Assembly: GCA_037443565.1 (NCBI GenBank)
Contig: JBBIOB010000032.1
Location: 1-33,243 of the forward strand
Source of the DNA: Fervidifonticultor_A sp037443565
GTDB taxonomy: Bacteria > Sysuimicrobiota > Sysuimicrobiia > Sysuimicrobiales > Humicultoraceae
DNA: 33,243 nt
Direction of reading: 5' to 3'
Shown here: positions 15,713 through 24,137 of the stretch, one piece after another
Position numbering within the stretch: position 1 is the first letter of the stretch
Layout: each line of letters begins with the position of its first letter
The notes under the pieces: generated by a model
What the model was told of the DNA's origin: nothing
Seen by the model: only the letters and a program-made list of their open reading frames with translations
The model's database searches: none
Position numbers and translations under genes: made by a program

Positions 15713-16225
15713 TCAGTACGTCAGCACCGAGAAGAAATCGCTCCCGTCTAGCGCCTGCCTCCCATTCAGGAATGCCAACTCGACCAGACAGGCGACGCCG
15801 ACCACCACTCCGCCCAGCCGCTCGACGAGCCGTCGGGTGGCTCTCAACGTCCCACCGGTCGCGATGACGTCATCGACGATGACCACGCGCTGCCTCGGTG
15901 TGATGGCGTCCTCGTGCAGCTCGAGCGCTGTGACGCCGTATTCGAGCTGGTACTCCTCGCGGATGGTCTTCCAGGGCAGCTTGCCTGGCTTCCGCGCGGG
16001 CACGAAGGCGGCACCCAGGCGCAGGGCCAGGGGCGCAGCCAGCACGTACCCGCGCGCCTCGATGGCCACGATCACGTCGGGCCGCTTGGGGCGGCAGTAG
16101 GCCTCCAACTGCGCGACGGCATGCTCGAAGGCCCCCGGCGACTGTAGGAGGGGGGTGATGTCCTTGAAGACGACACCCTCGATCGGGAAATCTGGGACAT
16201 CGCGGATGAACGCCTTGAGGTTCAT
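15713..16225 (-). CDS. apt: Adenine phosphoribosyltransferase
   Basis: 170 residues, the normal length. It salvages adenine to AMP using PRPP in the cytosol. Seen: IRDVPDFPIEGVVFKDITPLL at 7-27 (family hallmark), AIEARGYVLAAPLA with the hood residues at 54-67, VPARKPGKLPW at 75-85, and the PRPP loop VVIVDDVIATGGT at 114-126. An AGGGGA site precedes the ATG. It lies 21 nt after ugd, so it is apparently co-transcribed with sugar-nucleotide genes, with no functional link obvious. A 153-nt gap to the transporter remnant follows, holding only a weak 4-bp hairpin. Confidence 0.97.
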   Translation of the reverse strand: MNLKAFIRDVPDFPIEGVVFKDITPLLQSPGAFEHAVAQLEAYCRPKRPDVIVAIEARGYVLAAPLALRLGAAFVPARKPGKLPWKTIREEYQLEYGVTALELHEDAITPRQRVVIVDDVIATGGTLRATRRLVERLGGVVVGVACLVELAFLNGRQALDGSDFFSVLTY

Positions 16226-16246
16226 GTCGTCCCCTATCCCTCTCCC

Positions 16247-17548
16247 CTAGCGCCGTCCGACGCCTTGATAGACAAACCCCGCCGTCCGGGCCGCCCGTGG
16301 GTCGATGACGTTGACGCCGTCCAGGAGGTTCGGCTGCGCCACCAATGACCGTACACGCGCCAGATCGAGTTGCCGGAACTCCTCGCACGCATTGAGCACC
16401 AGCACGAGATGGCCGCCCTTGACCGCCTCGTAGGGATCGTCGAAGATCTCAACGCCCTGCAGGACTTGCCGGGCCTCGGCGTTGGCCAGCGGGTCGTGCG
16501 CCCGGACGATGGCCCCCTGACGGCGGAGCCGGTCGACGATGCGCACCGCGAGCGAGTTCCTGACATCGCTGGTGCCTGGCTTGAACGCGAGGCCCAACAC
16601 CGCGATCGTGCGCTGATACAGGTCGTCGCTCAATGCGGTCAGGGCCCGGCGAACGACTTGGCGTACCTGATGGTCGTTCTTCTCGAGCACCGCCCGCAGG
16701 AATCCCGGCTCGTAGCCCGCGTTCTCAGCGACCCGGATCAGTGCCCGCAGGTCCTTCTCTAGGCACGGCCCGCCGAACCCGATCCCGGGGGTGAGATACG
16801 CGTGGCCGATCCGCGTGTCGAAGCCCATGCCCTGGACGACCTCGGCCACATCCACCCGCGCGGCGTCGCAGAGTCCGGCGAGTTCGTTCACGAACGACAC
16901 GCGCGTGGCCAGAAAGGCGTTCGATGCGTACTTGATCAGGAGCGCGCCCTCGAATGTCGTCTCCAGGACGGGCGCGTCGAGCCGCGAGAACAACCCGCGG
17001 ATCTCCCCGCGGACCTGTGGGTCATCGCTGCCGATGACGATCCGGGTAGGGTGCAGGAAGTCGTGCACGGCGTGACCTTCCCTGAGAAACTCAGGAACCG
17101 CCGCGAGATCGTAGTCCCGGCCCGCGATCCGCCCGTGCGCATCGAGGACCCGCTGGACGGCTTGATGCGTCCCGAGCGGCACCGTGCTCTTGATCGCGAT
17201 GATCGTGCGGTGCCGCACCGCCCGGGCCAGCCCCTCGGCCGCGGCGAATACCTGTGAGAGATCGGCCTCGCCGTCGGATCGCGCCGGGGTGGCCACGGCA
17301 ACGAACACAATCCGCGCGTCCGTCAGCGCCTGGTCCAGCGCGGTCCCCAAACGCAGCAGGCCAGAGGCCAGTCCGCGCTGCACAAGCTCGCGCAGGCCGG
17401 GTTCGTGGAACGGCATCTGCCCCTGATGGACCAGCGCCAGACGGTCGCTGTCGACGTCCATCACGTTCACGGCATGACCGAGGTCCGCCAGACAGGCACT
17501 GGTCACCAACCCGACGTACCCCAACCCTCCGACGACACAGACGTTCAT
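16247..17548 (-). CDS. ugd: UDP-glucose 6-dehydrogenase
   Basis: 433 residues. It oxidises UDP-glucose to UDP-glucuronate with two NAD+, supplying acidic sugars for capsule or exopolysaccharide. Seen: Rossmann loop GGLGYVG at 7-13, STVPLGT at 121-127, EFLREGHAVHDFLHPTRIVIGS at 153-174, the substrate Lys in IKYASNAFLATRVSFVNE, and the catalytic Cys262 in GFGGPCLEKD. Most homologues have GGSCFPKD there, so the Pro-Cys-Leu-Glu context is a variant but keeps Cys and Lys. C-terminal GLAFKPGTSDVRNS matches the family. The ATG overlaps the epimerase stop as ATGA. A related UDP-sugar dehydrogenase is possible but less likely. Confidence 0.93.
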   Translation of the reverse strand: MNVCVVGGLGYVGLVTSACLADLGHAVNVMDVDSDRLALVHQGQMPFHEPGLRELVQRGLASGLLRLGTALDQALTDARIVFVAVATPARSDGEADLSQVFAAAEGLARAVRHRTIIAIKSTVPLGTHQAVQRVLDAHGRIAGRDYDLAAVPEFLREGHAVHDFLHPTRIVIGSDDPQVRGEIRGLFSRLDAPVLETTFEGALLIKYASNAFLATRVSFVNELAGLCDAARVDVAEVVQGMGFDTRIGHAYLTPGIGFGGPCLEKDLRALIRVAENAGYEPGFLRAVLEKNDHQVRQVVRRALTALSDDLYQRTIAVLGLAFKPGTSDVRNSLAVRIVDRLRRQGAIVRAHDPLANAEARQVLQGVEIFDDPYEAVKGGHLVLVLNACEEFRQLDLARVRSLVAQPNLLDGVNVIDPRAARTAGFVYQGVGRR

Positions 17549-18561
17549 GAGCGGCCGCCTGACCCCTGAGGCGTCGCCGCCTGAGGTTTGAAGGACGCCA
17601 CCATTCGGGTCATTCCCTCCTCGAACCCGACGCGCGGTTCGTACCCGAGGCGACTGCGTGCGCGAGAGATATCGGCGAGGGTGTGGCGCACGTCGCCCCG
17701 GCGAGGGTCGGTGTGTCGATGCACCACCCGCCGCCCGACAATCCGCTCGATCACATCGGCGACCTCCAGCAGCGTGAACCGCTCGCCGCAGGCGATGTTG
17801 TAGGCCGCGCCGTCCAGGTCGTCGCCCTCGGCGGCCAGCAGGTTCGCGGCCACCACGTTGTCCACGTAGGTGAAGTCGCGCGACTGGAGACCGTCGCCGT
17901 GGATCTCGAGGGGCTGCCCCCCAAGCGTCCAGACGATGAAGCGTGGGATCACCGCCGCGTACTGCGAGGCCGGATCCTGCAGCGGTCCGAAGACGTTGAA
18001 GTACCGGAGCGAGACGGTCGAGAGGCCGTAAGTCCGCGCAAACACCCGGCAGTAGTGCTCGCCGGCTAGCTTCGAGGCCGCGTAGGGCGAGATCGGCGCC
18101 GGCAGCTGGTCTTCGCGCTTGGGCAGGTCGGGCGCGTCGCCATACACCGATGACGACGACGCGTACACGAACCGCCGCGCGTTGGCGCCGACTGCGGCCA
18201 GGAGGAGATTCAGGGTCCCTGTGACGTTGTTGTCGGTGGCGCCTCGGGGATCGTCGACCGACCGCGGGACCGACCGCATCGCGGCCTGATGGAACACCAC
18301 CTCGATCCCCTCGCACGCCCGCTCACAGATGCCGCGGTCGCGGATGTCGCCGCGCAGGATCTCAACCTGACCGTCCTGGACAGCCTGTCCATCCTGTGCC
18401 GGGACCTCCACCTCGCCACGCCCAAGGGCATACGCCACGTTGCGCGCCGAGCCGGTAGTGAAGTTGTCCAGCACGCGTACAGGAATCCCCCGCGCCACAA
18501 TCGCCTTGACCAAGTGGGCGCCGATGAACCCGGCTCCACCGGTGACCAGGTATCGTGCCAT
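17545..18561 (-). CDS. NAD-dependent UDP-sugar epimerase, WbpP/GalE-like
   Basis: 338 residues, extended short-chain dehydrogenase fold. Seen: TGGAGFIG at 7-14 for NAD, HQAAMRSVPRSVDDP at 91-105, the catalytic Ser block SSSSVYG at 135-141, Tyr160-x3-Lys164, LRYFNVFGPLQDP, and IHGDGLQSRDFTYVDNVV. The pattern HQAA, SVPRS, ASSSSVYGD and RYFNVFG is closest to WbpP-type UDP-GlcNAc/UDP-GlcA 4-epimerases. Next to ugd it could give UDP-galacturonate. Residues 55-65 hold a doubled Gln-Asp-Gly-Gln insertion before the VEILRGDIRD strand. A GGAGGG site precedes the ATG. Confidence 0.9.
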   Translation of the reverse strand: MARYLVTGGAGFIGAHLVKAIVARGIPVRVLDNFTTGSARNVAYALGRGEVEVPAQDGQAVQDGQVEILRGDIRDRGICERACEGIEVVFHQAAMRSVPRSVDDPRGATDNNVTGTLNLLLAAVGANARRFVYASSSSVYGDAPDLPKREDQLPAPISPYAASKLAGEHYCRVFARTYGLSTVSLRYFNVFGPLQDPASQYAAVIPRFIVWTLGGQPLEIHGDGLQSRDFTYVDNVVAANLLAAEGDDLDGAAYNIACGERFTLLEVADVIERIVGRRVVHRHTDPRRGDVRHTLADISRARSRLGYEPRVGFEEGMTRMVASFKPQAATPQGSGGRS

Positions 18562-18576
18562 GCGCCCTCCGCTGTG

Positions 18577-19554
18577 TCAGCCGACTTCGATTTCCGAAGA
18601 GTCGCCGAGGTTGATCCTCGCCGCCCGCCCGACGACCGACGCATTCTCCCCGATGATCGAGTGCTCCAGGAGCACGCCGTCGAGGTGCGCGCCCGCATTC
18701 ACGATGCTGTCTCGAATGACCGAGTTCGTCACCCGGGCGCCCTCGGCGATTGACACGAAGGGCCCGAGGACCGAGCCCTCGATCCGCGCCGAAGGATCCA
18801 CGAACGAAGGGCCGAGCACCGCTGACCCCTGCAGCGTCACCGGGGCCGGCGGCTCCGCGGCCAGCAGCTCTCGGTTGGCCTCGAGCAGCGCCTCCGCCGT
18901 ACCGCAGTCGTACCATCCCGAGGTGTGGAACACCCGCATGGGCTCGCCGGCGTCCACCATCATCTGGAGCGCGTCGGCCAGCCAGTATTCGCCGCGGGTC
19001 TGCCGGCGCTCGGCGACCATGCGCTCGAGGCTCTGGCGCAGCAGCCCGGGGCGGCGGATCAGGTAGACGCCCACGACCGCCAGGTTGCTCGGCGGCACCT
19101 CGGGCTTCTCGACCAGCCGCCGCACACGGTCGCCCTCGAACTCGACGACGCCGAACCGTCGGGGGTCGGACACCTCCTGGACGCCGATGGCGGACTCGCG
19201 CAACGCCAATACCTTGGGCAGGTCGGCTTTGATGATCGTGTCGCCGAAGATGATCAACACACCATCGCCGTCGAGGTATTCGCGGGCCACGTAGATCGCG
19301 TGACCGTTCCCCAGCGGTTCAGCCTGCTCGACGAAGTGGATCGGGATGGCATACCGCGCCCGCACGTACTCCTCGATCTTCTCGCCGAGGTACCCGACGA
19401 CGAGGACGACCTCGTCCACGCCGGCCTTGACCAGCTCGTCCAGGATGTGCCCGAGGATGGGCCGCCCCGCAACATGCATGAGGGCCTTGGGCTGGGTGTG
19501 AGTGTGCGGCCGGAGACGGCGTCCGAACCCGGCCACGGGGATAATGGCCTTCAT
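18577..19554 (-). CDS. Sugar-1-phosphate nucleotidyltransferase with C-terminal beta-helix
   Basis: 325 residues. It joins a sugar-1-phosphate to UTP, dTTP or another NTP, making the activated sugar and pyrophosphate. Seen: the NTP loop GFGRRLRP at 9-16, QPKAL at 21-25, EPLGNGHAI at 79-87, GDT with the metal Asp105, and VEKPEVPPSNLAVVGVYL from 148. About 80 C-terminal residues form left-handed beta-helix hexapeptide repeats (VLGPSFVDPSARIEGSVLG and on). The layout fits RmlA-long/UTP-glucose-1-P types seen in thermophiles and archaea. The frame opens earlier, but ATG 19554 is the family start. A 106-nt gap separates it from the gene upstream. Confidence 0.92.
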   Translation of the reverse strand: MKAIIPVAGFGRRLRPHTHTQPKALMHVAGRPILGHILDELVKAGVDEVVLVVGYLGEKIEEYVRARYAIPIHFVEQAEPLGNGHAIYVAREYLDGDGVLIIFGDTIIKADLPKVLALRESAIGVQEVSDPRRFGVVEFEGDRVRRLVEKPEVPPSNLAVVGVYLIRRPGLLRQSLERMVAERRQTRGEYWLADALQMMVDAGEPMRVFHTSGWYDCGTAEALLEANRELLAAEPPAPVTLQGSAVLGPSFVDPSARIEGSVLGPFVSIAEGARVTNSVIRDSIVNAGAHLDGVLLEHSIIGENASVVGRAARINLGDSSEIEVG

Positions 19555-19660
19555 GCAGGGGTGTCCTCGCACACGCGCGTCATCGCTCCTGTTGACATGC
19601 CTCTCCGACATTACCAGATTTGCCCTGGGCGTGGCCACAGGCGTGCGGGGACGGCGCGGC

Positions 19661-21100
19661 CTAGCGGCCTCGCGCACGCAGGACGTGCCCGAGCGTCCTG
19701 ACCAGGATTGACAGCTCCAAGGTCGGGGACCGGTGCTTGATGTAGTAAAGGTCGTACCGCAGCTTGCTCAGGGCGTCGTCCACTGAGTCCCCGTATTCGA
19801 CGTTCACCTGCGCCCATCCGGTGACGCCCGGCCGGACCGACAGGCGCGTCCGGTAGAACGGGATCACGGCCTGCAGCGCGGCGACGAACTCGGGGCGCTC
19901 GGGTCTCGGACCAATCAGGCTCATCTCACCCTTGAGGATGTTCCAGGCCTGCGGGAGTTCATCGAGATGGAGACGCCGGAGGACTCGGCCGACGCGGGTC
20001 ACGCGGGGATCGCCGACCTCCGCCCACTGGGGACCGTTGGGCTCAGCATCGGGGACCATGGTGCGGAACTTCAGCATGTCAAACTCGCGACCGCCCCGGC
20101 CAACCCGCCGCTGGCGGAACAGGAGCGGGCCGCGGTCCTCGATCCATCCCCCCATGGCCGCGAACGGGGCCACGACCGCCGCCAGCATGAGACCCCCGGT
20201 CGCGAAGAGAACGTCGAGTGCTCGTTTCACCATGTCGAACACGACCGGTATCGGCTGATCGATGGGTAACACGACGGCCAGGTTGCGGCCCGCGTGCTCT
20301 ATCGGCACCTGACCCGTGAGGGTCTCGAAGAGCCGGTGCATCATGGTGACCGCCACCCCCTGCTCGTGACAGTCGAGAAGCGCCCGTGAGAGCTCACCGC
20401 CGGCGTGCGCGCCCGATGGCAACGCCACGATGACCTCGGACGCACCGGTCTCCCGCAGGATCGCCGGCAGATCATGGGACCGGCCGAGCACACTCAGACC
20501 GTCGACGTCCTGGCCGGTGAGCGTGGGGTCGTCGTCCACGAGACCAAGGGGCAGGTACTCCGTCGCCCCATGCCTCCGTATGGCATCGAGAATCTCCCGA
20601 CCCGACGGTCCGGCTCCGAGAATCACCACGGGGTGCCGGAAGGACGGCTGGATGAGCACCGCGGCGTAGGCCATGCGCCACAGGATCACCAGGGCCAGGG
20701 TGGCGCCCAGGAAGAGAACGAGCGTGAGCCGCGAAATCAGCAAGTGGGGGGTCAGGTACGGAATCGCCAGGTAGATGGCGTCGGCGATCAGCACGGCCGC
20801 CGCGGCGCGCGGCACACCGAGGCCCGGGCGAGCGGCGCCCCTGAGATCGTACGCTTCGGTGAGCATCGCGGCCACGGTCCACGACATCGTGAGCAGCACA
20901 AACCAGCTCGCCTGACGGGCAAGCGTCGCCGCTTCAAACGGGAGCCGCAAGCGCACGGCAAGGACGATGAGGAGACCCAGTGTGAGCATGGCCACGTCGC
21001 CGATGGCCAGGAGGAGCTTGCGCTCCGAGACACGGAGGGCCTGCCGGAATCCAGCCAGAGGCCTCATGCCCCCAGCACCACCCACATCCACAATCCTCAC
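19661..21100 (-). CDS. Polyprenyl-phosphate sugar-1-phosphate transferase (WbaP/CpsE-like)
   Basis: 479 residues. It starts glycan assembly by placing a sugar-1-phosphate on undecaprenyl phosphate. N-terminal half: about four to five transmembrane segments (about 28-150), then a Rossmann-like domain with VVILGAGPSGREI. C-terminal half: the bacterial sugar-transferase domain with KRALDVLFATGGLML, FRQRRVGRGGREFDMLKFRTM, LHLDELPQAWNILKGEMSLIGPRPERPEF and VRPGVTGWAQVN, all hallmark blocks. The start is GTG 21100 (GTGA with the manB-like stop) or ATG 21067. This enzyme probably defines the first sugar of the repeat made by the cluster. Confidence 0.95.
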   Translation of the reverse strand: MRIVDVGGAGGMRPLAGFRQALRVSERKLLLAIGDVAMLTLGLLIVLAVRLRLPFEAATLARQASWFVLLTMSWTVAAMLTEAYDLRGAARPGLGVPRAAAAVLIADAIYLAIPYLTPHLLISRLTLVLFLGATLALVILWRMAYAAVLIQPSFRHPVVILGAGPSGREILDAIRRHGATEYLPLGLVDDDPTLTGQDVDGLSVLGRSHDLPAILRETGASEVIVALPSGAHAGGELSRALLDCHEQGVAVTMMHRLFETLTGQVPIEHAGRNLAVVLPIDQPIPVVFDMVKRALDVLFATGGLMLAAVVAPFAAMGGWIEDRGPLLFRQRRVGRGGREFDMLKFRTMVPDAEPNGPQWAEVGDPRVTRVGRVLRRLHLDELPQAWNILKGEMSLIGPRPERPEFVAALQAVIPFYRTRLSVRPGVTGWAQVNVEYGDSVDDALSKLRYDLYYIKHRSPTLELSILVRTLGHVLRARGR

Positions 21101-22485
21101 CAGGCCAGTGGGCCGACCTCCGGATGCCGTGCCAGCGCATCGGCGATCGCCTGCTTGATCCGCCTGAGAGCGTCCGGAGACGTCGCCTCCGCGCGAACCA
21201 CGAGCACGGGCTGCGTGTTGCTCGCTCGAACCAGCCCCCAGCCGTCGCCGAAAAGCACGCGGGCGCCGTCCACATCGATGACCTCGTGCCCCTTCTTGAA
21301 CTCTTCCACGATCGCGGCCACGACGGCAAACTTCCGGTCGTCGGGACAGTCCACGCGGACCTCCGGGGTGATCGGGTAGCGTGGGACATCGGCCAGCAGC
21401 GCGGAGAGCGGCCTGTCGGTGTTTGAGAGGATGCGCAGCAGCCGACCCGTGGCGTAGACCGCATCGTCGAACCCGAAGTACTCGTCGGCAAAGAACATGT
21501 GTCCGGACATCTCACCGGTGAACACCGCGCCGATCTCACGCATCTTGGCCTTGATGAGCGAGTGGCCGGTGCGGTAGAAGAATGGCCTGCCGCCCAGGCG
21601 CCGCACCTCCTCGACGAGCGCCTGCGAGCACTTGACCTCGATGATGACATCGGCGCCGGGGTACCTGGGCAGGATCTCCCGCCAGTAGACCACCATGAGC
21701 ATGTCCCCCCAGATGATCTCGCCGCGGTCGTCCACCACCCCGAGGCGGTCGCCATCGCCGTCGAGGCCGACGCCCAGGTCGCAGCCTTCGCGCCGGACGA
21801 GCGCGATGAGGTCGGTCAGGTTGTGGGGATCGACCGGATCTGGATGGTGGTGCGGAAAGCTCGGATCGGACTCGCAGTAGAGCGGCAGCACGTCGACGCC
21901 CCACGCCTCAAGCGCCTGCGGCGCGATCAGGCTGGCGGTGCCGCTGCCGCAGTCGAGCGCGACCCGCAGCCGCCTCGGGCCGAGGCGGATCTTCTCCTTC
22001 AGCATGCTCAGGTACGGACCGGTGATGTCGCGGACCTCGCGCCGCCCCTGCCCGCTCAGGAAGGGACCGGTCTCGGCGCGGCGGCGGACAACCTGAATCG
22101 CCTCGCCATGCAGCGTGCCGGGACCGCCGCCGAGCTTGAACCCGTTGAACTCAGGTGGATTGTGGCTGGCGGTGACCATCACGCCGCCCTCGATGTCCCA
22201 CAGGGTCCGGGCGTAGTAGAAGATCGGGCTGATGACCGTGCCGATGTCGACTGCGCGGCAGCCCGAGGCCACGAGCCCAGCGGCCACCGCGTCGGCCAGC
22301 ATGGGCGAGTGAGCCCGGTTGTCGCGACCCAGGACGACCGACGCGCCTGGCGACGGAAGCGTCGCCGCGTAGGCCCGCGCGATGATCGTCGCGACGTCCG
22401 GGGTGAGATCCTCCCCGACAATCCCCCGGATGTCATACTCCCGAAACATCCCCGGATTGAGGCGCACATCTGCCGACCCGTTCAT
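21097..22485 (-). CDS. Phosphomannomutase/phosphoglucomutase (ManB/AlgC-like)
   Basis: 462 residues of the alpha-D-phosphohexomutase superfamily, interconverting hexose-6- and hexose-1-phosphates for GDP-mannose or UDP-glucose supply. Seen: FREYDIRGIVGEDLTP at 14-29, the phosphoserine loop TASHNPPEFNG with Ser107, the metal loop DGDGDR at 242-247, GEMSGHMFF for sugar specificity (matching the PMM/PGM branch), and a C-terminal RASNTQPVLVVR phosphate loop (Asn-Thr-Gln where GlmM has Gly-Thr-Glu). It differs from GlmM at 912-2249, so the two are separate functions. ATG 22485 follows the LptD-like stop after a single base. Confidence 0.94.
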   Translation of the reverse strand: MNGSADVRLNPGMFREYDIRGIVGEDLTPDVATIIARAYAATLPSPGASVVLGRDNRAHSPMLADAVAAGLVASGCRAVDIGTVISPIFYYARTLWDIEGGVMVTASHNPPEFNGFKLGGGPGTLHGEAIQVVRRRAETGPFLSGQGRREVRDITGPYLSMLKEKIRLGPRRLRVALDCGSGTASLIAPQALEAWGVDVLPLYCESDPSFPHHHPDPVDPHNLTDLIALVRREGCDLGVGLDGDGDRLGVVDDRGEIIWGDMLMVVYWREILPRYPGADVIIEVKCSQALVEEVRRLGGRPFFYRTGHSLIKAKMREIGAVFTGEMSGHMFFADEYFGFDDAVYATGRLLRILSNTDRPLSALLADVPRYPITPEVRVDCPDDRKFAVVAAIVEEFKKGHEVIDVDGARVLFGDGWGLVRASNTQPVLVVRAEATSPDALRRIKQAIADALARHPEVGPLAW

Positions 22486-22486
22486 G

Positions 22487-24037
22487 TCAGCGCAGATCAC
22501 CCCCTTCGGGCCGCTGGCCCGCTTCGCCTGGAAGCACCAGCTGCTGACTCGAGCGGGGGACGAATGGTGCCCCGCGTTCGACGAAGCCAAGCAGGCCGAA
22601 CTCGATCGACACCTCCCGCCGGATCTGCCGGTAGCGCACCACAACGTCCACACAGTCGCAGATGCCCCGGAGCGTGTAGTCGATGTCCTCGAACGTCGCC
22701 AGGCGGGCGTTGTACACCGCGGAGACCGCAAATTCGAACGAGGGGCTCACAATGTACCCCAGGGTGCCGGTGAACTTCGTCTCGGCGAGGAAGGTATTGT
22801 AAGCGATGCTTGCCGATGCTCGGTATCGGTCGGTGAGCGTCCGCGCCACGGTGAGACGAACCGTACTCTCTCGATCGACATCGTCCACCAGGAGCGGTGA
22901 CGCGTCGCCGACGCCTCTGAGGGTGTAGCCCAGTGTCACCGTTGTCTGGGGATCGACCGCGTATACCAGGTCCACATCGAGGCCGGCCACCGTGCGCACC
23001 GCCGCCGCGGTGCCGTATACCGACATCTGGAACGACGCCCCGGTCCGAAGTGTCCATTGTGGGCCCAAGGAGATGGCGCCGGACTGAACCGCCAGGCGTG
23101 CATCGAGCCGCGTGGTCGAGACACCCGCTCGCTCGTCGGCGAACCATCCGGCCCCACCCGCGACCGACCAGAACAGTGGGGTCTGCGCGATGCGGACCGG
23201 TGCGCTCTCTGCGCGCGCTTCCGCGACGACGAATGGCAGCAGGTTGAACCCTTCTCGATGGTCTTGGGTCTGTGTCCGGCCCAGCCGCAGCATCGTCGTG
23301 TACGCCGGGTCCCGGTGGGCCAGCGTCAGGAAGGCGAAGGCACCGGACTCTGTACCGTACTTCATCCGCAGCATACCCCTGGCGTCTCCCACGAGGACCC
23401 GGGCGCGGTGATCGAGCCAGTAGCCATCCACATCGCTGTACCCAAACCCCGGCACCAGCACGCCCTCTTCGCCGGGCACGAGCGACACCACGAAGCGCGG
23501 CGTGCTGTACAGGCGCCGACCGGCGAGGAACACGCTCGCGTCGTGGGCCACGAGGGCCTCCTTGGGAATGATCTCGATCCGCCGGGCCGTCACGTACACC
23601 AGCGGCCGCTCAGGCTCGCACGACGTCACGAAGCCCTGATGCGTGACCACCCGCTGTGGCGAGAACTCCACCCGGTCGGCACGCATGAAGATGCGCCGCT
23701 CCCGATCGATGATGCCCTCGCTCGGCTCCAGGATCCCCTCATCGGTCAGGATGTTGTACGTGAGCGAGCGGCCGCGCAGCTCGCGGCCCTGATCGTCGAT
23801 GATCCGGACGCGCCCTGTGGCGATGGCGACCTGCGCGCGGAGGTCATAGCGGGCCGCGTCCGCGAAGATCCGGTACCGCCGCCCGACCAGCCGCACGTTC
23901 CCCTCCGCGCTCACCACCTGCTGGGCCGAGTCATAGGTAATGGTGTCCGCCTCAACCGTGATGGGAGCCGGCTGAGCATTGGCGGCGGGCGCAGCGAGGA
24001 TCACGATCACCGCCGCCACGCCGAGGAGTACGCGCAC
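22487..24037 (-). CDS. lptD: LptD/OstA-like outer-membrane protein
   Basis: 516 residues from the chosen GTG. In diderms LptD inserts lipopolysaccharide into the outer leaflet. From GTG 24037 the first 21 residues form a clean signal peptide ending Ala-Asn-Ala. An OstA/LptA-type jelly-roll follows (ITVEADTITYD, VVSAEGNVRL, GRSLTYN), then FVTSCEPERPLVYVTARRIEI at 136-156, a strong LptD signature, then a beta-strand-rich barrel. Near the C-terminus Cys460 and Cys462 with VVVRYRQIRREVSIEFGL recall the Cys pair and last strands of LptD. An AGGGG site supports the GTG. The alternative ATG 24118 lies inside a hairpin loop. It is shorter than proteobacterial LptD (about 780). Confidence 0.82.
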   Translation of the reverse strand: MRVLLGVAAVIVILAAPAANAQPAPITVEADTITYDSAQQVVSAEGNVRLVGRRYRIFADAARYDLRAQVAIATGRVRIIDDQGRELRGRSLTYNILTDEGILEPSEGIIDRERRIFMRADRVEFSPQRVVTHQGFVTSCEPERPLVYVTARRIEIIPKEALVAHDASVFLAGRRLYSTPRFVVSLVPGEEGVLVPGFGYSDVDGYWLDHRARVLVGDARGMLRMKYGTESGAFAFLTLAHRDPAYTTMLRLGRTQTQDHREGFNLLPFVVAEARAESAPVRIAQTPLFWSVAGGAGWFADERAGVSTTRLDARLAVQSGAISLGPQWTLRTGASFQMSVYGTAAAVRTVAGLDVDLVYAVDPQTTVTLGYTLRGVGDASPLLVDDVDRESTVRLTVARTLTDRYRASASIAYNTFLAETKFTGTLGYIVSPSFEFAVSAVYNARLATFEDIDYTLRGICDCVDVVVRYRQIRREVSIEFGLLGFVERGAPFVPRSSQQLVLPGEAGQRPEGGDLR

Positions 24038-24101
24038 ATGCCACCCCTGTATCAACGTCCCGGACCCTATTCTGCCGCCATGGAAGGCATCCCTTGTCGT
24101 C

Positions 24102-24133
24102 CGGGCACGCGCCGTCATCGCGGCGCGCGCCCG
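24102..24133 (-). terminator. 12-bp GC-rich hairpin just after the ArnT-like gene
   Basis: Arms 24102-24113 and 24122-24133 pair over 12 positions around an 8-nt loop. The only non-Watson-Crick position is a U-G wobble in minus-strand RNA, which would be an A-C mismatch in plus-strand RNA, so the structure suits the minus transcript. It starts 4 nt after the stop of the ArnT-like gene. No U-run follows, so it may act as a barrier or a 3'-end stabiliser rather than a textbook terminator. Its loop contains the alternative LptD start codon. Confidence 0.5.
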
Positions 24134-24137
24134 ACGA

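Noticed and set aside
19592..19620. Plus-strand TTGACA in the gap upstream of the nucleotidyltransferase
   Set aside because: No acceptable -10 follows at 16-18 nt and no plus-strand gene lies downstream.
24038..24101. Possible promoter for the LptD-like gene (CAGAAT)
   Set aside because: The -10 matches 4 of 6, but there is no recognisable -35 at the right spacing.
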